A stretch of 64,000 nucleotides of DNA from Liolophura sinensis (taxonomy: Eukaryota; Mollusca; Polyplacophora; Chitonida; Chitonidae), in assembly GCF_032854445.1 (NCBI RefSeq), contig NC_088307.1:11546017-11610016 (forward strand), given 5' to 3'. The stretch's first letter is position 1. Each line of letters opens with the position of its first letter. Both the position numbers and the translations under genes were made by a program. Of this stretch, positions 22,084 to 34,562 are shown one piece after another. The notes below the pieces were generated by a model that worked only from the letters and a program-made list of their open reading frames with translations, had not been told where the DNA came from and ran no database searches.

Positions 22084-22228
22084 TGGTATTTATTTATTTA
22101 TTTGATTGATTGTTTACGTCATCACACAAGAATATTTCACTTATCCGACAGGTCAGCATTGGGGTGAAAGGAAACTCAGCTGGTGAAACGCGCAACCATT
22201 CACAGGTTGCTGGAAGACATTCTCACTT
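22084..22228 (-). mobile_element. SINE-1 copy, 5'-truncated and diverged
   Basis: TATTTATTTATTTGATTGAT, AAGAATATTTCACTTATCCG, AACCATTCACAGGTTGCTGG. No tRNA-like head. Confidence 0.8.
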
Positions 22229-22304
22229 ATCACCTATACTGCTGATATTGCAATATATCCTGTATTTTGGTCCATGTACATCGCAAAGTACCTGCTTGTA
22301 CAAC

Positions 22305-22745
22305 TGATGCATGTGGCAGTTCATCTACACCCTACTGATGCATATGGTAGTTCATCTACACCCCACTGATGCATGCGGCAGTTCATTTACACCCAACTGA
22401 TGCATGTGGCAGTTCATTTACACCCAACTGATGCATGTGGCAGTTCATCTACACCCTACTGATGCATGTGGTAGTTCATCTACACCCCACTGATGCATGC
22501 GGCAGTTCATCTACACCCTACTGATGCATGTGGTAGTTCATCTACACCCCACTGATGCATGCGGCAGTTCATTTACACCCAACTGATGCATGTGGCAGTT
22601 CATCTACACCTCACTGATGCATGCGGCAGTTCATTTACACCCCAATGATGCATGCGGCAGTTCATTTACACCCAACTGATGCATGCGGTAGTTCATCTAC
22701 ACCCCACTGATGCATGCGGCAGTTCATTTACACCCTAATGATGCA
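22305..22745. repeat. 31-bp minisatellite, about 14 copies
   Basis: Unit ACTGATGCATGTGGCAGTTC plus ATCTACACCCT. Variants are GTGG/GCGG, CAG/TAG and ATCT/ATTT, arranged partly in pairs. Confidence 0.93.
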
Positions 22746-23075
22746 TCCAAATAACCAGGATATTTATGAAAGCAAACACAGCTCCACATGTGTCAATTTT
22801 GACGAATCTGTTTGACAGTTTCTGACACCACCATAACCTGTACAAACTGATAAGGCTATGTTGATGGATAGACTAACATTATAACATCAACATTTACTGT
22901 ATAATTGCAAACAAAATACACAAAACCTGTATTTATTTCACTTTCCCCGCTGCACTCACAACATTTTCCTTTCCATATTACTGTTAGTTTAGGTTGAGGA
23001 GCACACTGGAAACCATTGTAAGTTCCAATGTACAGTTTGCATTTTAATTAATTAAAATACAACTATAAATGCTCG

Positions 23076-23106
23076 CCCCTGACCCCCCCCCCCCTCTGCC
23101 CCCACC
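23076..23106 (-). other. C-rich tract, possible G-quadruplex on the minus strand
   Basis: CCCC, a run of about twelve C, CC and CCCCC in 30 bases. On the minus strand this is G-rich DNA, in the sense strand of the intron. Confidence 0.5.
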
Positions 23107-23843
23107 AAACTGCAGCTTTTCTACAGGACTCATGCTAATACCTACATGTACATATGCAGCCCTCAGTCCACAGCGAGAAGGCAGAGCATGACTTTCCAAT
23201 ATTGACAAATAAAAACTCTACAAGAGGTCGAAAAGTTGAACCATTATAATTTCCTCACTCAAGAGAATACATGTATATGAGCCATCGCTGATCAAGAACT
23301 ACAAGAAAAATAAAATTTGAAGACGAAATTTATAAACAGAAGAGAAATACAGGTACATTAACACAATTCCAGAAGAAAGCAATTAAACAATTTTTCGTCG
23401 TCTTAATCAGGTGTATGTGCTTACGTACAGAACATTATATATACGATCAATTTATTGATCAAAAACTTCACATTTTTTTCCACGTAAAAACAAAGGTAAT
23501 CGTGCACAATATTTACACTTCAATTACATAATTAAACTCCATATTTGCTGATGTAAATTTTGCATTCAAAGTTTAATTGACAGGGTCTTATTTCTTGCTG
23601 GCATCAGCATTTTTTTAAAATTTTCAACTGGAGTAAATTAAGCCACATTCACGTACAAAATGTATGTAGGTTCAAAATGGTTATTTATTGTAAACAAAAA
23701 TAACAACCAATATACGCGGATTTCACCCACAAATCTGTAAAATGTTGAGGTTAATGCAAAGAAAGGCTTTCAATGAGCTTTGTAATTAACTGAACTTTGA
23801 TAAACACCTTGGAACACACATCAGTTTTAAATGATTGCAAGGC

Positions 23844-24126
23844 ACTTGAGAATGTACACTTGAGAATGTACACTTGAGAATGTATACTTGAGAACGTACA
23901 CTTGAGAAGGTACACTTGAGAAGGTACACTTGAGAAGGTACACTTGAGAAGGTACACTTGAGAACGTACACTTGAGAATGTATACTTGAGAACATACACT
24001 TGAGAACGTACACTTGAGAATGTACACTTGAGAAGGTACACTTGAGAATGTACACTTGAGAACGTACACTTGAGAATGTACACTTGAGAACGTACACTTG
24101 AGAATGTACACTTGAGAATGTACGAG
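23844..24126. repeat. 14-bp minisatellite, about 20 copies
   Basis: Unit ACTTGAGAATGTAC with the centre varying among AATG, AACG, AAGG, AATGTAT and AACAT. Because 14 is not a multiple of three, the minus strand is open in all three frames with the same 14-residue repeat (variants of CTFSSVHSQVYILK). The frames of 103-137 residues are therefore artefacts of the repeat. Confidence 0.95.
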
Positions 24127-24532
24127 AATGCAGAAATACCTGTACATGGATTTGTCAGAGATGTAAAATGTCAAACAAATGTTTTGTTCCTTTTGTGGTT
24201 TGTTTAGGTACAAGTTTTTTTTTACTAGCATCCCAGCCATCTGGTCACTTTGACTTTAAGCACACAAGTTAATCAAGACTTGGTTATGAATTTTTTATTT
24301 GGTAAGAAATATACATAAATTCGAAAAGGCAACTCGGTTCAATTCCACGAAGCAATTTTTTTTAGTTAATTAGGTTAACTCTGAAGCTTTATATGAGCTG
24401 AAAAGTTTAAGGTACACGAATATGGCAGAAAATAACAGAAAAATAAACACTAGTATTTTTAAAATGAACAAAAATTTCACAATACATGCTGGTACATACA
24501 AAATTCTTAGGTATTTAAAATATGCTTTCATA

Positions 24533-24615
24533 CCGTATTTATTTATTTCTTTTTCTGAATAGTATTCTTCACCATGCTCAGGAATATATGAACACTTCAG
24601 CTCCTATAACCAGCT
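24533..24615 (-). repeat. SINE-1-like fragment, very degenerate
   Basis: TATTTATTTATTT followed by ATTCTTCACC...CTCAGGAATAT resembles the tail side of SINE-1. Weak match. Confidence 0.35.
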
Positions 24616-25871
24616 GTAAACATGCAAATTCTGTATAACAAAGTTCAAGTCCAGGTTAGGGTGATTTTGTTTGCTCATGTATGCACAGAGTGAAAATGTA
24701 GTGAATCACAAATACACAAAAAGTTATGTTGTTTGGGCATTCAATCTACACATATTAAATCAACACATTACCAATACATTTCAAACTGGATTTGTGTGGT
24801 TATATCGGTTTAAATATACTTATATACACGTATGACTGAAATTTATTCACTAACATTTCAGTTGCATAGGCATGTACAACAACAACGAGCAGCTCTTTTG
24901 CAAAAAAAAAAAGATCAGTCACACAGGAGTTTTTTTCTCTCTTGAAAGTCCAAGCAAAACAAAAATGGCAAAAAAGATGTTGAACTAAAAAGCTGATGGC
25001 TTTGCGGTAGAGGGGCAGGAGTAAAGCGAGCGATGCTGTGTGACCCTCAGTCGCTAACACATGTCTAGCACCTCACCTAACCTCCATGCCTGCTTAAAAC
25101 TGGCAGGATGTCGGGGCGGCCACAAACGAACAGCCTTCATAACAGGTCAAACGCACCCAGTTTCTTAAAGAGCAAATATGGCTGCATGGCTTAGATCGTG
25201 CTCTGGAATTCTCAAGCCTTCCCCAAACATTTTGCCCACAGCAGAGCAGCTGCGAATTTGCCATCTTAAGGGCTTGGTGACCCCCTTGACCCCTTCTCGA
25301 GGGACACAGTGGCCAGTGCACAGGTAAAAACTTTACTGAGGTTTTGGGGGCTTGACCGCTACACAGGTGAAGTGACCGCTAGGCCAGCACGTTAATCCTG
25401 CGTTTGTTTGGACAGGCATATTTCAGCTAAACCTGTAAGAACTTCCATACCTGTATAATGTAACACAGCTGTTATGCCACGTACGTATATATCTACAGGT
25501 ATCTATATGTCAGACGTGTTTGCAACTGCATTTTGCTTGCTGCTTGATTACCTATTTACAGGTTGTTCTAATGGTTGAGATTACATGTACAGTCACACAT
25601 ACATGTACTGATACCCTCTTTTTTTAACGAAAGACATCAAATACTAGTATATCAAAACATGAACTCGTTCAACTCTATTTCTCTTAAAATGCAGACTACA
25701 GAAAAGTTTAACACGATCATTTCAATCAACAATTTTTATCAACAGCCAAAAATGTAGTAAAATAAACAGTATCCAGAGGTGATGGGGAATTGTAACAGGA
25801 ATAGAAAAGTTCAAACACATGAAGTTCTTAGATTTGAGGGCATTTTAAACTCTTCAGACTGGTACCAAAGT

Positions 25872-25965
25872 TTGTTTTTTTTTTATTTTTGTTCACTTGG
25901 CTGAAATTCTTCACCGTGATCAAGAATATTTCACTTTGTACATTCATGGCAGCCGTAAAGTTTAT
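25872..25965 (-). repeat. SINE-1-like fragment, very degenerate
   Basis: Poly(T) then CACCGTGATCAAGAATATTT, CACTTTGTACA and GGCAGCCGTAAAG follow the SINE-1 tail-side order. Confidence 0.4.
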
Positions 25966-27063
25966 CTGTGGTATAAACTGAACAGAGACAGCAGGAAAAC
26001 AGCACGCATTATTAGGGGTAATTTAAAGGGCTTTAATTGATGTAATTTAAAAGGCTAGAGCAAACTTGGCAGAAGCCAGTTTTGAAAACGTGACCTCGTT
26101 GGAAGGGGGCTGGGAGGTCCGGGGCTACCTACATTTAGACCCACTCAACTAGCCTTACAGCGCCAATTAAAAGTTTCTTGTGAGCTTTGATTAACTTCTG
26201 ACCAGAAAAATTTAAGTGTTGGCCTTAAAAAGTATCTTTTTTAATACCTTTTATGTTCTTCTGAAAGTCCACTTTTGTATATCGAACTATAGGTGAGCCA
26301 CATGTACAGTATATTAAGTTTCTTTACATGAGACAGTACCGGGATAATTCTATCTATGTTTCTGTACATGTAACTTTTTTTAATCATTCAATTAAACTAA
26401 TTCGTATACGCTACAGTATATGCAAATTTTACGCATTAATTAATTCAAGTTTCGCAGATAATTATCTGTCACAGATTATGCTGATCGCAATTAATTTTAT
26501 CAATTGCACGTAACAATAACGCGTTCGCTGGGAAGTACACATGAAGGGATATTATTCACATTTACTTTGATCTATAAAAGCAGAATTTTTTAATAGAAAC
26601 AAAGTCAAAGATATTTACAGACGCACATTTTTAACAAATATTCCTTTTCTCTCCCCCCACCCGGACCCTGCCCAAAATTGGAAATGTATAATCATATATA
26701 TTACAGTGCAGATTAACAATGAATTACCTCTTCATACATGAATGAACTCTATAATCACTTTTTTTCAGATAAGATAAAAATATCTGATAAGATAACCATA
26801 ATCAAACAAAATATCTGTCACGCCAGCTCATTCCCACAAAGACTCCTTTATGATCTTTTCTGCATATTTTACTGCAAAATGTTCTATGCACACTGTCTGA
26901 GCTTTGTTGTCCAGCAACTACTTCATTTCAGTACAAGATGTAAATTGTAATGTTAATGAGTAAATTTATGTCAGCGTGTTTGAAGTTTTTCTTAAACCTG
27001 TCTCTGAGGCTTTGTACAGAGACTGAACACAGTTATATGTATAAACCCTATACTTGTCATTAA

Positions 27064-27329
27064 GGGGCCTCCGTGGCCGAGGTGGTTAAAACCATAGTGC
27101 AGGGCATGGACCCAGGAGCCTCTCACCAATGCTGTCGCTATGAGTTCAAGTCCAGCTCACGATGGCTTCCTCGCTGGTTGTACATGCTAAGGTCTTCCAG
27201 CAGCCTGCGGATGGTCATGGGTTTCCCCTGGGCTCTGCTCGGTATCCTCACACCATAATGCTGGTCGCCGTCATATAAGTGGAATATTCTTGAAAAAGGC
27301 GTAAAACACCAATCAAATAAATAAATATG
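27064..27329 (+). mobile_element. SINE-1 full-length copy, plus orientation
   Basis: Reads directly: GGGGCCTCCGTGGCCGAGGT (A-box region), TATGAGTTCAAGTCCAGCTC (B box GAGTTCAAGTCC), GGTCATGGGTTTCCCCTGGG, CATAATGCTGGTCGCCGTCA, GGCGTAAAACACCAATC and a tail AAATAAATAAATATG. It is the clearest view of the family in sense orientation. The 61-residue frame over it is not a gene. Confidence 0.92.
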
Positions 27330-29201
27330 TTCGCCATTAGCTGTTTACCTTCTTGGTCACGCAGTTTACAGCGATTACGGCCAAACTGACCACTGATCGT
27401 GAACATCTCGCTTCTATCCCTGAGCAAAACCTACATGTACATGTAGCATGACCTTTAAATCATTTAATTGTCTGAATGACTCAATCTGACATAAAACTTT
27501 CTACTTTATTTCGTATTATCCAAAAAAGAAAGAAATAAATAAATTAACCCCAAAAAATTTCTCTCCTCTTTGACCTACACACATGTATACATTAGCGATA
27601 TTCACAAAAAAACCATCAGGAAACAGCAAGTCAGAATTTAAAAAAAAGTCTTATACTGAGCATGACAGATGTATTACTATAATATTAAAAATGAAAAGGA
27701 GGAAGTTCGCCAAGGTATAACTCTTTGTGACGAATACATGTAATTTAATCTCATATCATAAATTTGCAAAAAAAAAAAAAAAACCCACAAATAACATCAC
27801 AGGAAGCAAGTGACAATAAAGGGTTCAAGCACTGAGATCTGTCACTTCCACTCCAATATGGTGCATAGATTAGGCTTCTAATCCAGACTTAATCTCGGAT
27901 TAATCTTGTCTTCTCAACTTTGATTGTTGAAGGATTACCTGAGATTATCACTGATTGCAGGTGTAATCCTGACAAATACATGTCTGGATGAATACCTATT
28001 TGCACATGAATAAGTGTACCAGTCAGACAGCATGTTTCACAAAGATATTTCTGACTTACATGTAAGTCCAAATTGAAAACGTTGTCACAAACCTTGATGT
28101 TCGCTTGTGGAAGTTGAAATTTTATCACATTTGCCTTAAGATAACATTAATGAGGTACATGTTGTCCAAATATTAATTTACAGGGCTCAAAAATAAGCTC
28201 TATAAGAATATTTCAAATTTTGACTTTAGTCAAAACTGGATTTGTGGAATTGGCCCCTAATGATTAAAGCCGGCTAAGCTCATCTAGCTGTATCCCCCTC
28301 AATTTGCATGTATATGTACATATACACCTATGTGGATTGTTCAAGAAATTGTTCTTAGATATCTTTGTATCTAAAACTTTTTAGAAGCATTTATAAATGC
28401 ATTTTAAAATTTTACAACAAGGAACATACATGTATACGTACATGGAATAAAGTGACTCATTTGAACAGTTCTAAAATTACCGCCTTTATTTGTGATCTCC
28501 TTGGTCGACCTTAAAATTAGTTTAGCTTTTAATCTCTTAAAGCAGCAGTAAAATGAAAAATTACAAAAATTCCTGCTTTCTACGAGCTCTTTTCTAAGCA
28601 GTCATGGCAGTCATACATTGAGGTTATATGGTAATTTGGTCAGTTGAGTAAAAATGTTAGTAAAATAGACTCTTGTCATCTCAAAGAGCGGGAGGACATC
28701 CTGTCACTTTACGTAACAATATCTCTGTTTTCACCTCTGTACACATGTGAGAGGACATGTAAACATTAACCCTTTATTATCACTCAACAAATTACCATGC
28801 TTTCAGCAAAGGCTGAACATAAACTTTTCAATAGATACATGTAACAATGTAATTTATACAAGTTGCAGAGGCACATGAATATAAAATATAAACCTCTTGC
28901 ACAAAGCCAATGCATTTAACCTGTGTGCAAAGTTCGTGTTTTGATGTCAATAAATGTACAACAAAAACGCCACAGGGTATTGACATGTAAAATGGCTGTC
29001 ATCTACGAGATTATTGTAAGCAGAAAAAAGGTAACTGCTCTTACAATTAGCATTCCTTGTTTAGCTTTTCCATATTGTATCTATTCAGTGAAGTTTGAAT
29101 ATTGTACAGTACTGATTATCTCCCCTGATCTGCATGTCTGTGGGGTTATCTCCCTTTAGTGCGCATAAGCTGGTTTATGGGTAAAGTACTGTACCACTCA
29201 C

Positions 29202-29771
29202 CTTGTGTGCAGCCTGCCTGCTGCTGTAAAGGACACTGGTTCCATAGGACATTCGTAGATTCCACCGCTGCACTTAATAAAACTCCTCGGCCTTCGTTTA
29301 TACAGCCCACAAATGTCTGACCAACAGTAAGCCTGGTGCCTCCGGCTAAGTTCACATTCAGTAAATGTTGGTTGAACGTGGAATTCGATAAAACTTTAGT
29401 GAATAATGTCCTACTCGCTTGAGAAATTTTTAAACTGTTCACGCCTATGACTCGGCTCATTTCAATCTTATACCACAAATTATTGGCCAGATTTGAGCCA
29501 ATGAAAATGTTCGACACAACTCCACTAGTCTTAAATGCAAACTGCAGGCTCCCATTGGATAATCTCAGCCTGAGGTAGTCCCCCGTGGCTCCCATCTGGT
29601 ATAAGAGTCCTCCATTTTCCGTGCATGTTCGAAATGAAAATTCTGTCTGCCAAGTCACGTTCCAGGATGACGATAAATACGCTACAGACGATTGGTTAAA
29701 ATAACCATTCGCAGCCTGGGATTCCGCTTTGGTTAGAAACATCAGCAAAATCAAGGGGATCCCATACATTT
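29202..29771 (-). CDS. Coding exon 2: signal peptide core and laminin-G-like domain
   Basis: The acceptor is a T-rich tract ending TTTCAG above 29771; the donor is GTGAGT below 29202. From the in-exon ATG (29769) it encodes MYGIPLILLMFLTKAESQA, a clear secretion signal with Ser-Gln-Ala at the cleavage site. About 170 residues follow with laminin-G character: SVAYLSSSWNVTWQTEFSFR, CTENGGLLYQMGATGDYLRL, LRLSNGSLQFAF, NNLWYKIEMSR, GTRLTVGQTFVGCINEGRG, ending NQCPLQQQAGCTQ. The FVGCI turn and the late Cys pair are typical of the domain's C-terminal disulfide. Potential N-glycosylation: NQS, NVT, NGS, NST. It ends in phase 1 and joins EGF1 as ...CTQ-V-DRNPC. The open frame continues upstream through the acceptor (MKSDCFLIFF), which is intron. 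Laminin-G identity is by pattern, not by alignment. Confidence 0.85.
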
Positions 29772-32087
29772 CTGAAACAAAAAAAATTAAAAAACAATCA
29801 CTTTTCATTATATTATAATATTTAACAAAAAAATTTCACAAACTCTACAAAAAGGATACTAGAAATTCAGTTCTCTTGTTTATTTCTGCTTTTCTTTGCT
29901 TGGGTCCTTTATACATGTACATCCTTGCACATACAGATAACACCACACAGCCTTTGGGCTCTAAAGAATGAAATCAAGTCCTTTTTGACATTATTACTAC
30001 AGTAGACTAGTCCTAAACTGGACATACACATATTTTCAGTGCTGCCTCACTGGAATGTCAGGCTGAAAGTCATGCATAGCCAAGTCACAGTTTTCAGACA
30101 CTGGGCTCACCAATACTTGTACGGTCTGTACTTTTCTGCAGAGTACCAACCTAGAGACTAGGAAGTACTGCAATCATAAATTCCATCCAATGATAAATTA
30201 ACTCATTTTGTTGAATTGTGATAGATCTATTGATCTTTGAAACATATTTTACAGTTTGTTTCAGGAGTCAGGACTAGTATATACTTTATTTGCCTTCTAA
30301 AGAATGCATTTTTTTGAAAAACATTTAGTACATATTTTAATTTCAATTATGTTCCCACAAGATTTATATCCTGTCCTATCCCAAAATCCTGAAGATGATT
30401 ACAATATCAGATTAAACAGCTCAACGTCATTCTTGGTTTTTCACAGGAGAAAATACTGGAAAATTCTACAGATTTTTCAAAACAGGTAAAATATGGGAGA
30501 TCATTTGTTTAAAACTAGAATGTTTGAAAGCAAATTTACAATGAACACACAATGTAGAAAAATTTGTGTTTAGAAATGAAACTTCAGACATTCACAAACT
30601 CAATTCAGCCAAGGATAGATGTAGCTTAATTTTTTTTTTGTTTTTTTTTTTGTTAATCAAAAAAAAAAAGACAATACCGGTTGAAATTTAAACTTTTAAA
30701 AAATTTTAAAATTTAAAAAAATATGTGCAAGTTCCTACACAATTACATGTACATTTTAATCCTTAAAAGCCAACAGAAACTTTTCACTGGATTCTAATGT
30801 GATTTCTTTTGGCAGAGGCCTTTTGCGAGACAGAGCAAGACCCTCTATAGCACACTGACTTACACACATGTGGCTTAACAACATGTACTTGTACTGGCAT
30901 ATGGCATTTTATCTGCTGATTTCTGTCTTGCAGTCCAAGGGAGATAACTCCATGATGTCGTTGCATGACCTGTTATAATTCACACCATGTATGTGCCATC
31001 ACCTTGAGCCTATACATGTACAAGAGGCTTACACAAAACTGACAGATTAATGTGGCATTGTACCACAGGGCAGACCAATACGTCAACAAAATATACATTT
31101 GTCCCACTTTAAAACAACAAATATTTAGAATAGGGATTTTAAATACAAACACTAGGTCAAATTTCAGTTATGGAAGACTCTAAAATCCAGCTTAATCTGA
31201 GAGTAAAGCTTTTAGACAAATACCCAACGCACAGCCGGAATAATATACTGGGATAAACCGGGTATTGTTACAAATCCCCTGTAACTGAATCTCTGTTTAC
31301 AGACATGTACATGCATGTACAAGAAAAGTTTCTCCTATACAGACAGATAGCCGGCAACAGTATACGGTTACATGTAGATATTGTTGTTCTGTGAAATGTA
31401 TTACCTAAGGATATTTCCCTTTGAAGTTCACCTAACATGTTTCAGTCTGGCATATGGTGCAATGTTTCAATATGTACAAATGTATGTGTATGTGTATATG
31501 GCACAATGTCTCAACATAATACACTGTTAAATGTACACAAAATTACACACTTTGTAGCTGTACACACACATGCATACGTGTATTTCAGTAGAGTACAATC
31601 AGAACAAACAATGCATTACTACATGTATATAGACATATGTACACATGTAGTGCTGGATTTCACACTAGTACAAATATAAAACATGTATATACTAAATACC
31701 TGTAGGTTTAGTAAAGGGCCGAGGGCAGACATACCATAAGTGCCCTAAAATTTTATCTATGATCCACTTAGAGCGTGCTTCCATGGATACACAATTGTGT
31801 CTGCTGTACTTGGTCAGTGTTTCCATGGCCCATGCGTAGACAACTGCTATTTTACCGCACCGTCAATCTACCCCATCACTAAGTCCTTGTGTACATGTGA
31901 TTCCCTAAAAAGGGGACATATTCCACTCACTCTGCATTACTATGTCCAACTTACAAAATCACTCAGAGTCCATGGAATTGTCCCAGCCTCACAGGGCTAG
32001 TCGGACAAGCAATTGCAAACACTAACGCATGTCGCAAGTCGCTCATTCTACTCAAAACAGAAACTTCTATTGATCTTGGAAATGTGT

Positions 32088-32210
32088 GTCACGGTTTTGT
32101 TTTGAGATAGGATGGCATCCTAAACCAGACAGGGCCAGTTTCACTACCAACAGTAATATTTTGAGACATTTATTTTCCTCTAAAAATCAAATGTAATTTT
32201 TTTGGACACA
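32088..32210. repeat. MITE-B fragment
   Basis: GTTTTGAGATAGGATGGCAT, CAACAGTAATATTTTGAGAC and TTTTCCTCTAAAAATCAAAT follow the MITE-B interior. Terminal repeats are not visible. Confidence 0.4.
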
Positions 32211-32350
32211 CACTATATATATACTAGCATACATGAACTCTTCAGAAATATCTTGCTATAATCTACTGACTTATGAGATTGCTTGAGATTAAGCAGGCCA
32301 ATACAAAGTATATGTGTACATTCATGTACCTTTGCAACATTTACATGTAA

Positions 32351-32566
32351 CAATACACCTTAAACCACATGTGATGAAACACCTTAAATCACATGTAATG
32401 ATACACCTTAAATCAAATGTAATGATACACCTTAAATCACATGTAATGATACACCTTAAATCAAATGTAATGATACACCTTAAATCACATGTAATGATAC
32501 ACCTTAAATCAAATGTAACGATACACCTTAAATCACATGTGATGATACACCTTAAATCAAATGTAA
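32351..32566. repeat. 24-bp minisatellite in 48-bp alternating pairs, 9 copies
   Basis: Unit ACACCTTAAATCACATGTAA plus TGAT. CACATG and CAAATG versions alternate strictly, making a 48-bp higher-order unit. 24 bp is eight codons, so both strands stay open (about 102 and 114 residues). Those frames are products of the repeat. Confidence 0.94.
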
Positions 32567-33416
32567 CCAATATCTGTACACAAAGCCTTTTGATGCTGCT
32601 GATTGACAGACAGCTTGTATAAAATGTGTCCCTTTCTCTGCGTGTCACATAAAACAATTGTTCCACAGGTTAAAATGACACCTGTAATTAGAATTACTTA
32701 CATAATACCTGACAAGATATAAACTAACATGTGAAGTAACAATCTACATATTATTAGTCTGGGCTGAAAATGGCATAACAAAACTTTGCAAACTGTTCTT
32801 GTTTTTATTTCTTCCAACCGTTTTTGGAAAAAGTATGTTCTTGTTTGGGAATAGGTGAGGGAATTTTGAAGGTTGGTTAACAGAAAAAGGAAAGGAGTAG
32901 AAATCAGATCATCCAATTAACCCAGAGATTGGGTACCAATTAAATCTTCCAGAGCCGTCTATGGAAAAGCCAAAACACTGACACACAGAAAGCATTTTCA
33001 TAGCAGGGACAAAAAACACCTTTGGGACTCGAATCTGTAGCACAAAACGTCAATGGAATAGTTTGCTCAGACCACATACAGCATACCAACAAATGAGAGA
33101 TCCAGGTAGATGGGTTGTTCATAAGCTAAGGCTTATGTGTGGACGTGCTGAGATACAGTATACGCCGATCAATAACATCTGCTCATGCATTAGTCAAATT
33201 CTTGAATACAGTAAACAGATGCGAGAAGAAGTATAAAAGATAGCATGCACAAAAACAGAATTATCAGTGGCTGCGATGGCTGCTAAAATATATGCATAGA
33301 TTTGGTTTCAGGAATGTGCAAAATCTGCAAAATACAAAGCCGGCCAAAATACTCGTGTGAACACTGCTGACTGATTGACTGATTGGTGCAGTTCCTTAAG
33401 TTATACAACCATAAAC

Positions 33417-34562
33417 ATTGGATGTATAATGTTAAGTTACTCTGGCTATTATTCACATGTAGGCTGTATAATGTTATGTTACTCAGGCTATTATTCACAT
33501 GTAGGCTGTATAATGTTACTCAGGCTATTATTCACATGTAGGCTGTATAATGTTACTCAGGCTATTATTCACATGTAGGCTGTATAATATTGTTACTCAG
33601 GCTATTATTCACATGTAGGCTGTATAATGTTATGTTAGTCAGGCTATTATTCGCATGTAGGCTGTATAATATTATGTTACTCTGGCTATTATTCACATGT
33701 AGGCTGTATAATATGATGTTACTCAGGCTATTATTCACATGTAGGCTGTATAATGTTATGTTACTCAGGCTATTATTCACATGTAGGCTGTATAATGTTA
33801 CTCAGGCTATTATTCACATGTAGGCTGTATAATATGATGTTACTCAGGCTATTATTCACATGTAGGCTGTATAATGTTATGTTACTCAGGCTATTATTCA
33901 CATGTAGGCTGTATAATATTGTTACTCAGGCTATTATTCACATGTAGGCTGTATAATATTATGTTACTCTGGCTATTATTCACATGTAGGCTGTATAATG
34001 TTACTCAGGCTATTATTCACATGTAGGCTGTATAATATGATGTTACTCAGGCTATTATTCACATGTAGGCTGTATAATATTATGTTACTCAGGCTATTAT
34101 TCACATGTAGGCTGTATAATGTTACTCAGGCTATTATTCACATGTAGGCTGTATAATATTGTTACTCAGGCTATTATTCACATGTAGGCTGTATAATGTT
34201 ATGTTACTCAGGCTATTATTCACATGTAGGCTGTATAAAATTATGTTACTCAGGTAATTATTCACATGTAGGCTGTATAATATTATGTTACTCTGGCTAT
34301 TATTCACATGTAGGCTGTATAATATTGTTACTCAGGCTATTATTCACATGTAGGCTGTATAATATTGTTACTCAGGCTATTATTCACATGTAGGCTGTAT
34401 AATGTTATGTTAGTCAGGCTATTATTCGCATGTAGGCTGTATAATATTATGTTACTCTGGCTATTATTCACATGTAGGCTGTATAATGTTATGTTACTCA
34501 GGCTATTATTCACATGTAGGCTGTATAATGTTATGTCCCTCAGACTATTATTAACGTGTAGG
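33417..34562. repeat. 37-42-bp minisatellite, about 29 copies
   Basis: Core of 37 bp: GTTACTCAGGCTATTATTCA plus CATGTAGGCTGTATAAT, followed by a 0-, 3- or 5-base linker (none, ATT, GTTAT, ATTAT or ATGAT). Linker order repeats in blocks. For example, the series around 33590-33680 recurs near 34365-34450, pointing to block duplication. Many 65-80-residue frames on both strands are artefacts. Confidence 0.94.

Larger units (their letters stand above)
6970..29201 (-). other. Intron 2 of the long form (about 22 kb)
   Basis: Runs from the donor GTGAGT after the laminin-G exon to the acceptor of EGF1. It holds SINE-1 copies (7197, 9276, 19594, 20702, 22084, 27064), SINE-2 copies (8270, 10525, 11392), MITE-A at 18374, (TA)n runs and tandem arrays at 11966-13149, 14249-14561, 20885-21437, 22305-22745 and 23844-24126. 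It also holds the alternative first exon 13315-13450. I looked for further cysteine-spaced minus-strand exons and found none. Between about 14.6 and 18.2 kb and between 24.2 and 27 kb I see no supported gene. Confidence 0.6.

Noticed and set aside
22305-22745. CRISPR-like array
   Set aside because: Units follow each other directly without spacers, in an intron of an animal gene; an ordinary minisatellite. The same holds for the other arrays.
23844-24126. Heat-shock-element array (GAGAA/TTCTC words every 14 bases)
   Set aside because: Heat shock elements need alternating GAA/TTC blocks at 5-base spacing. Here all words point the same way at 14-base spacing.
25094-25321. 75-residue minus-strand frame with several Cys in a slightly GC-richer stretch
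   Set aside because: Cysteine spacing does not fit EGF or any domain that I know, and there is no convincing acceptor and donor pair. It might be a non-coding exon, but I cannot support it.
29772-29808. Start of the laminin-G frame at MKSDCFLIFFVSE
   Set aside because: This runs through the T-rich acceptor tract. The exon begins after TTTCAG at 29771.
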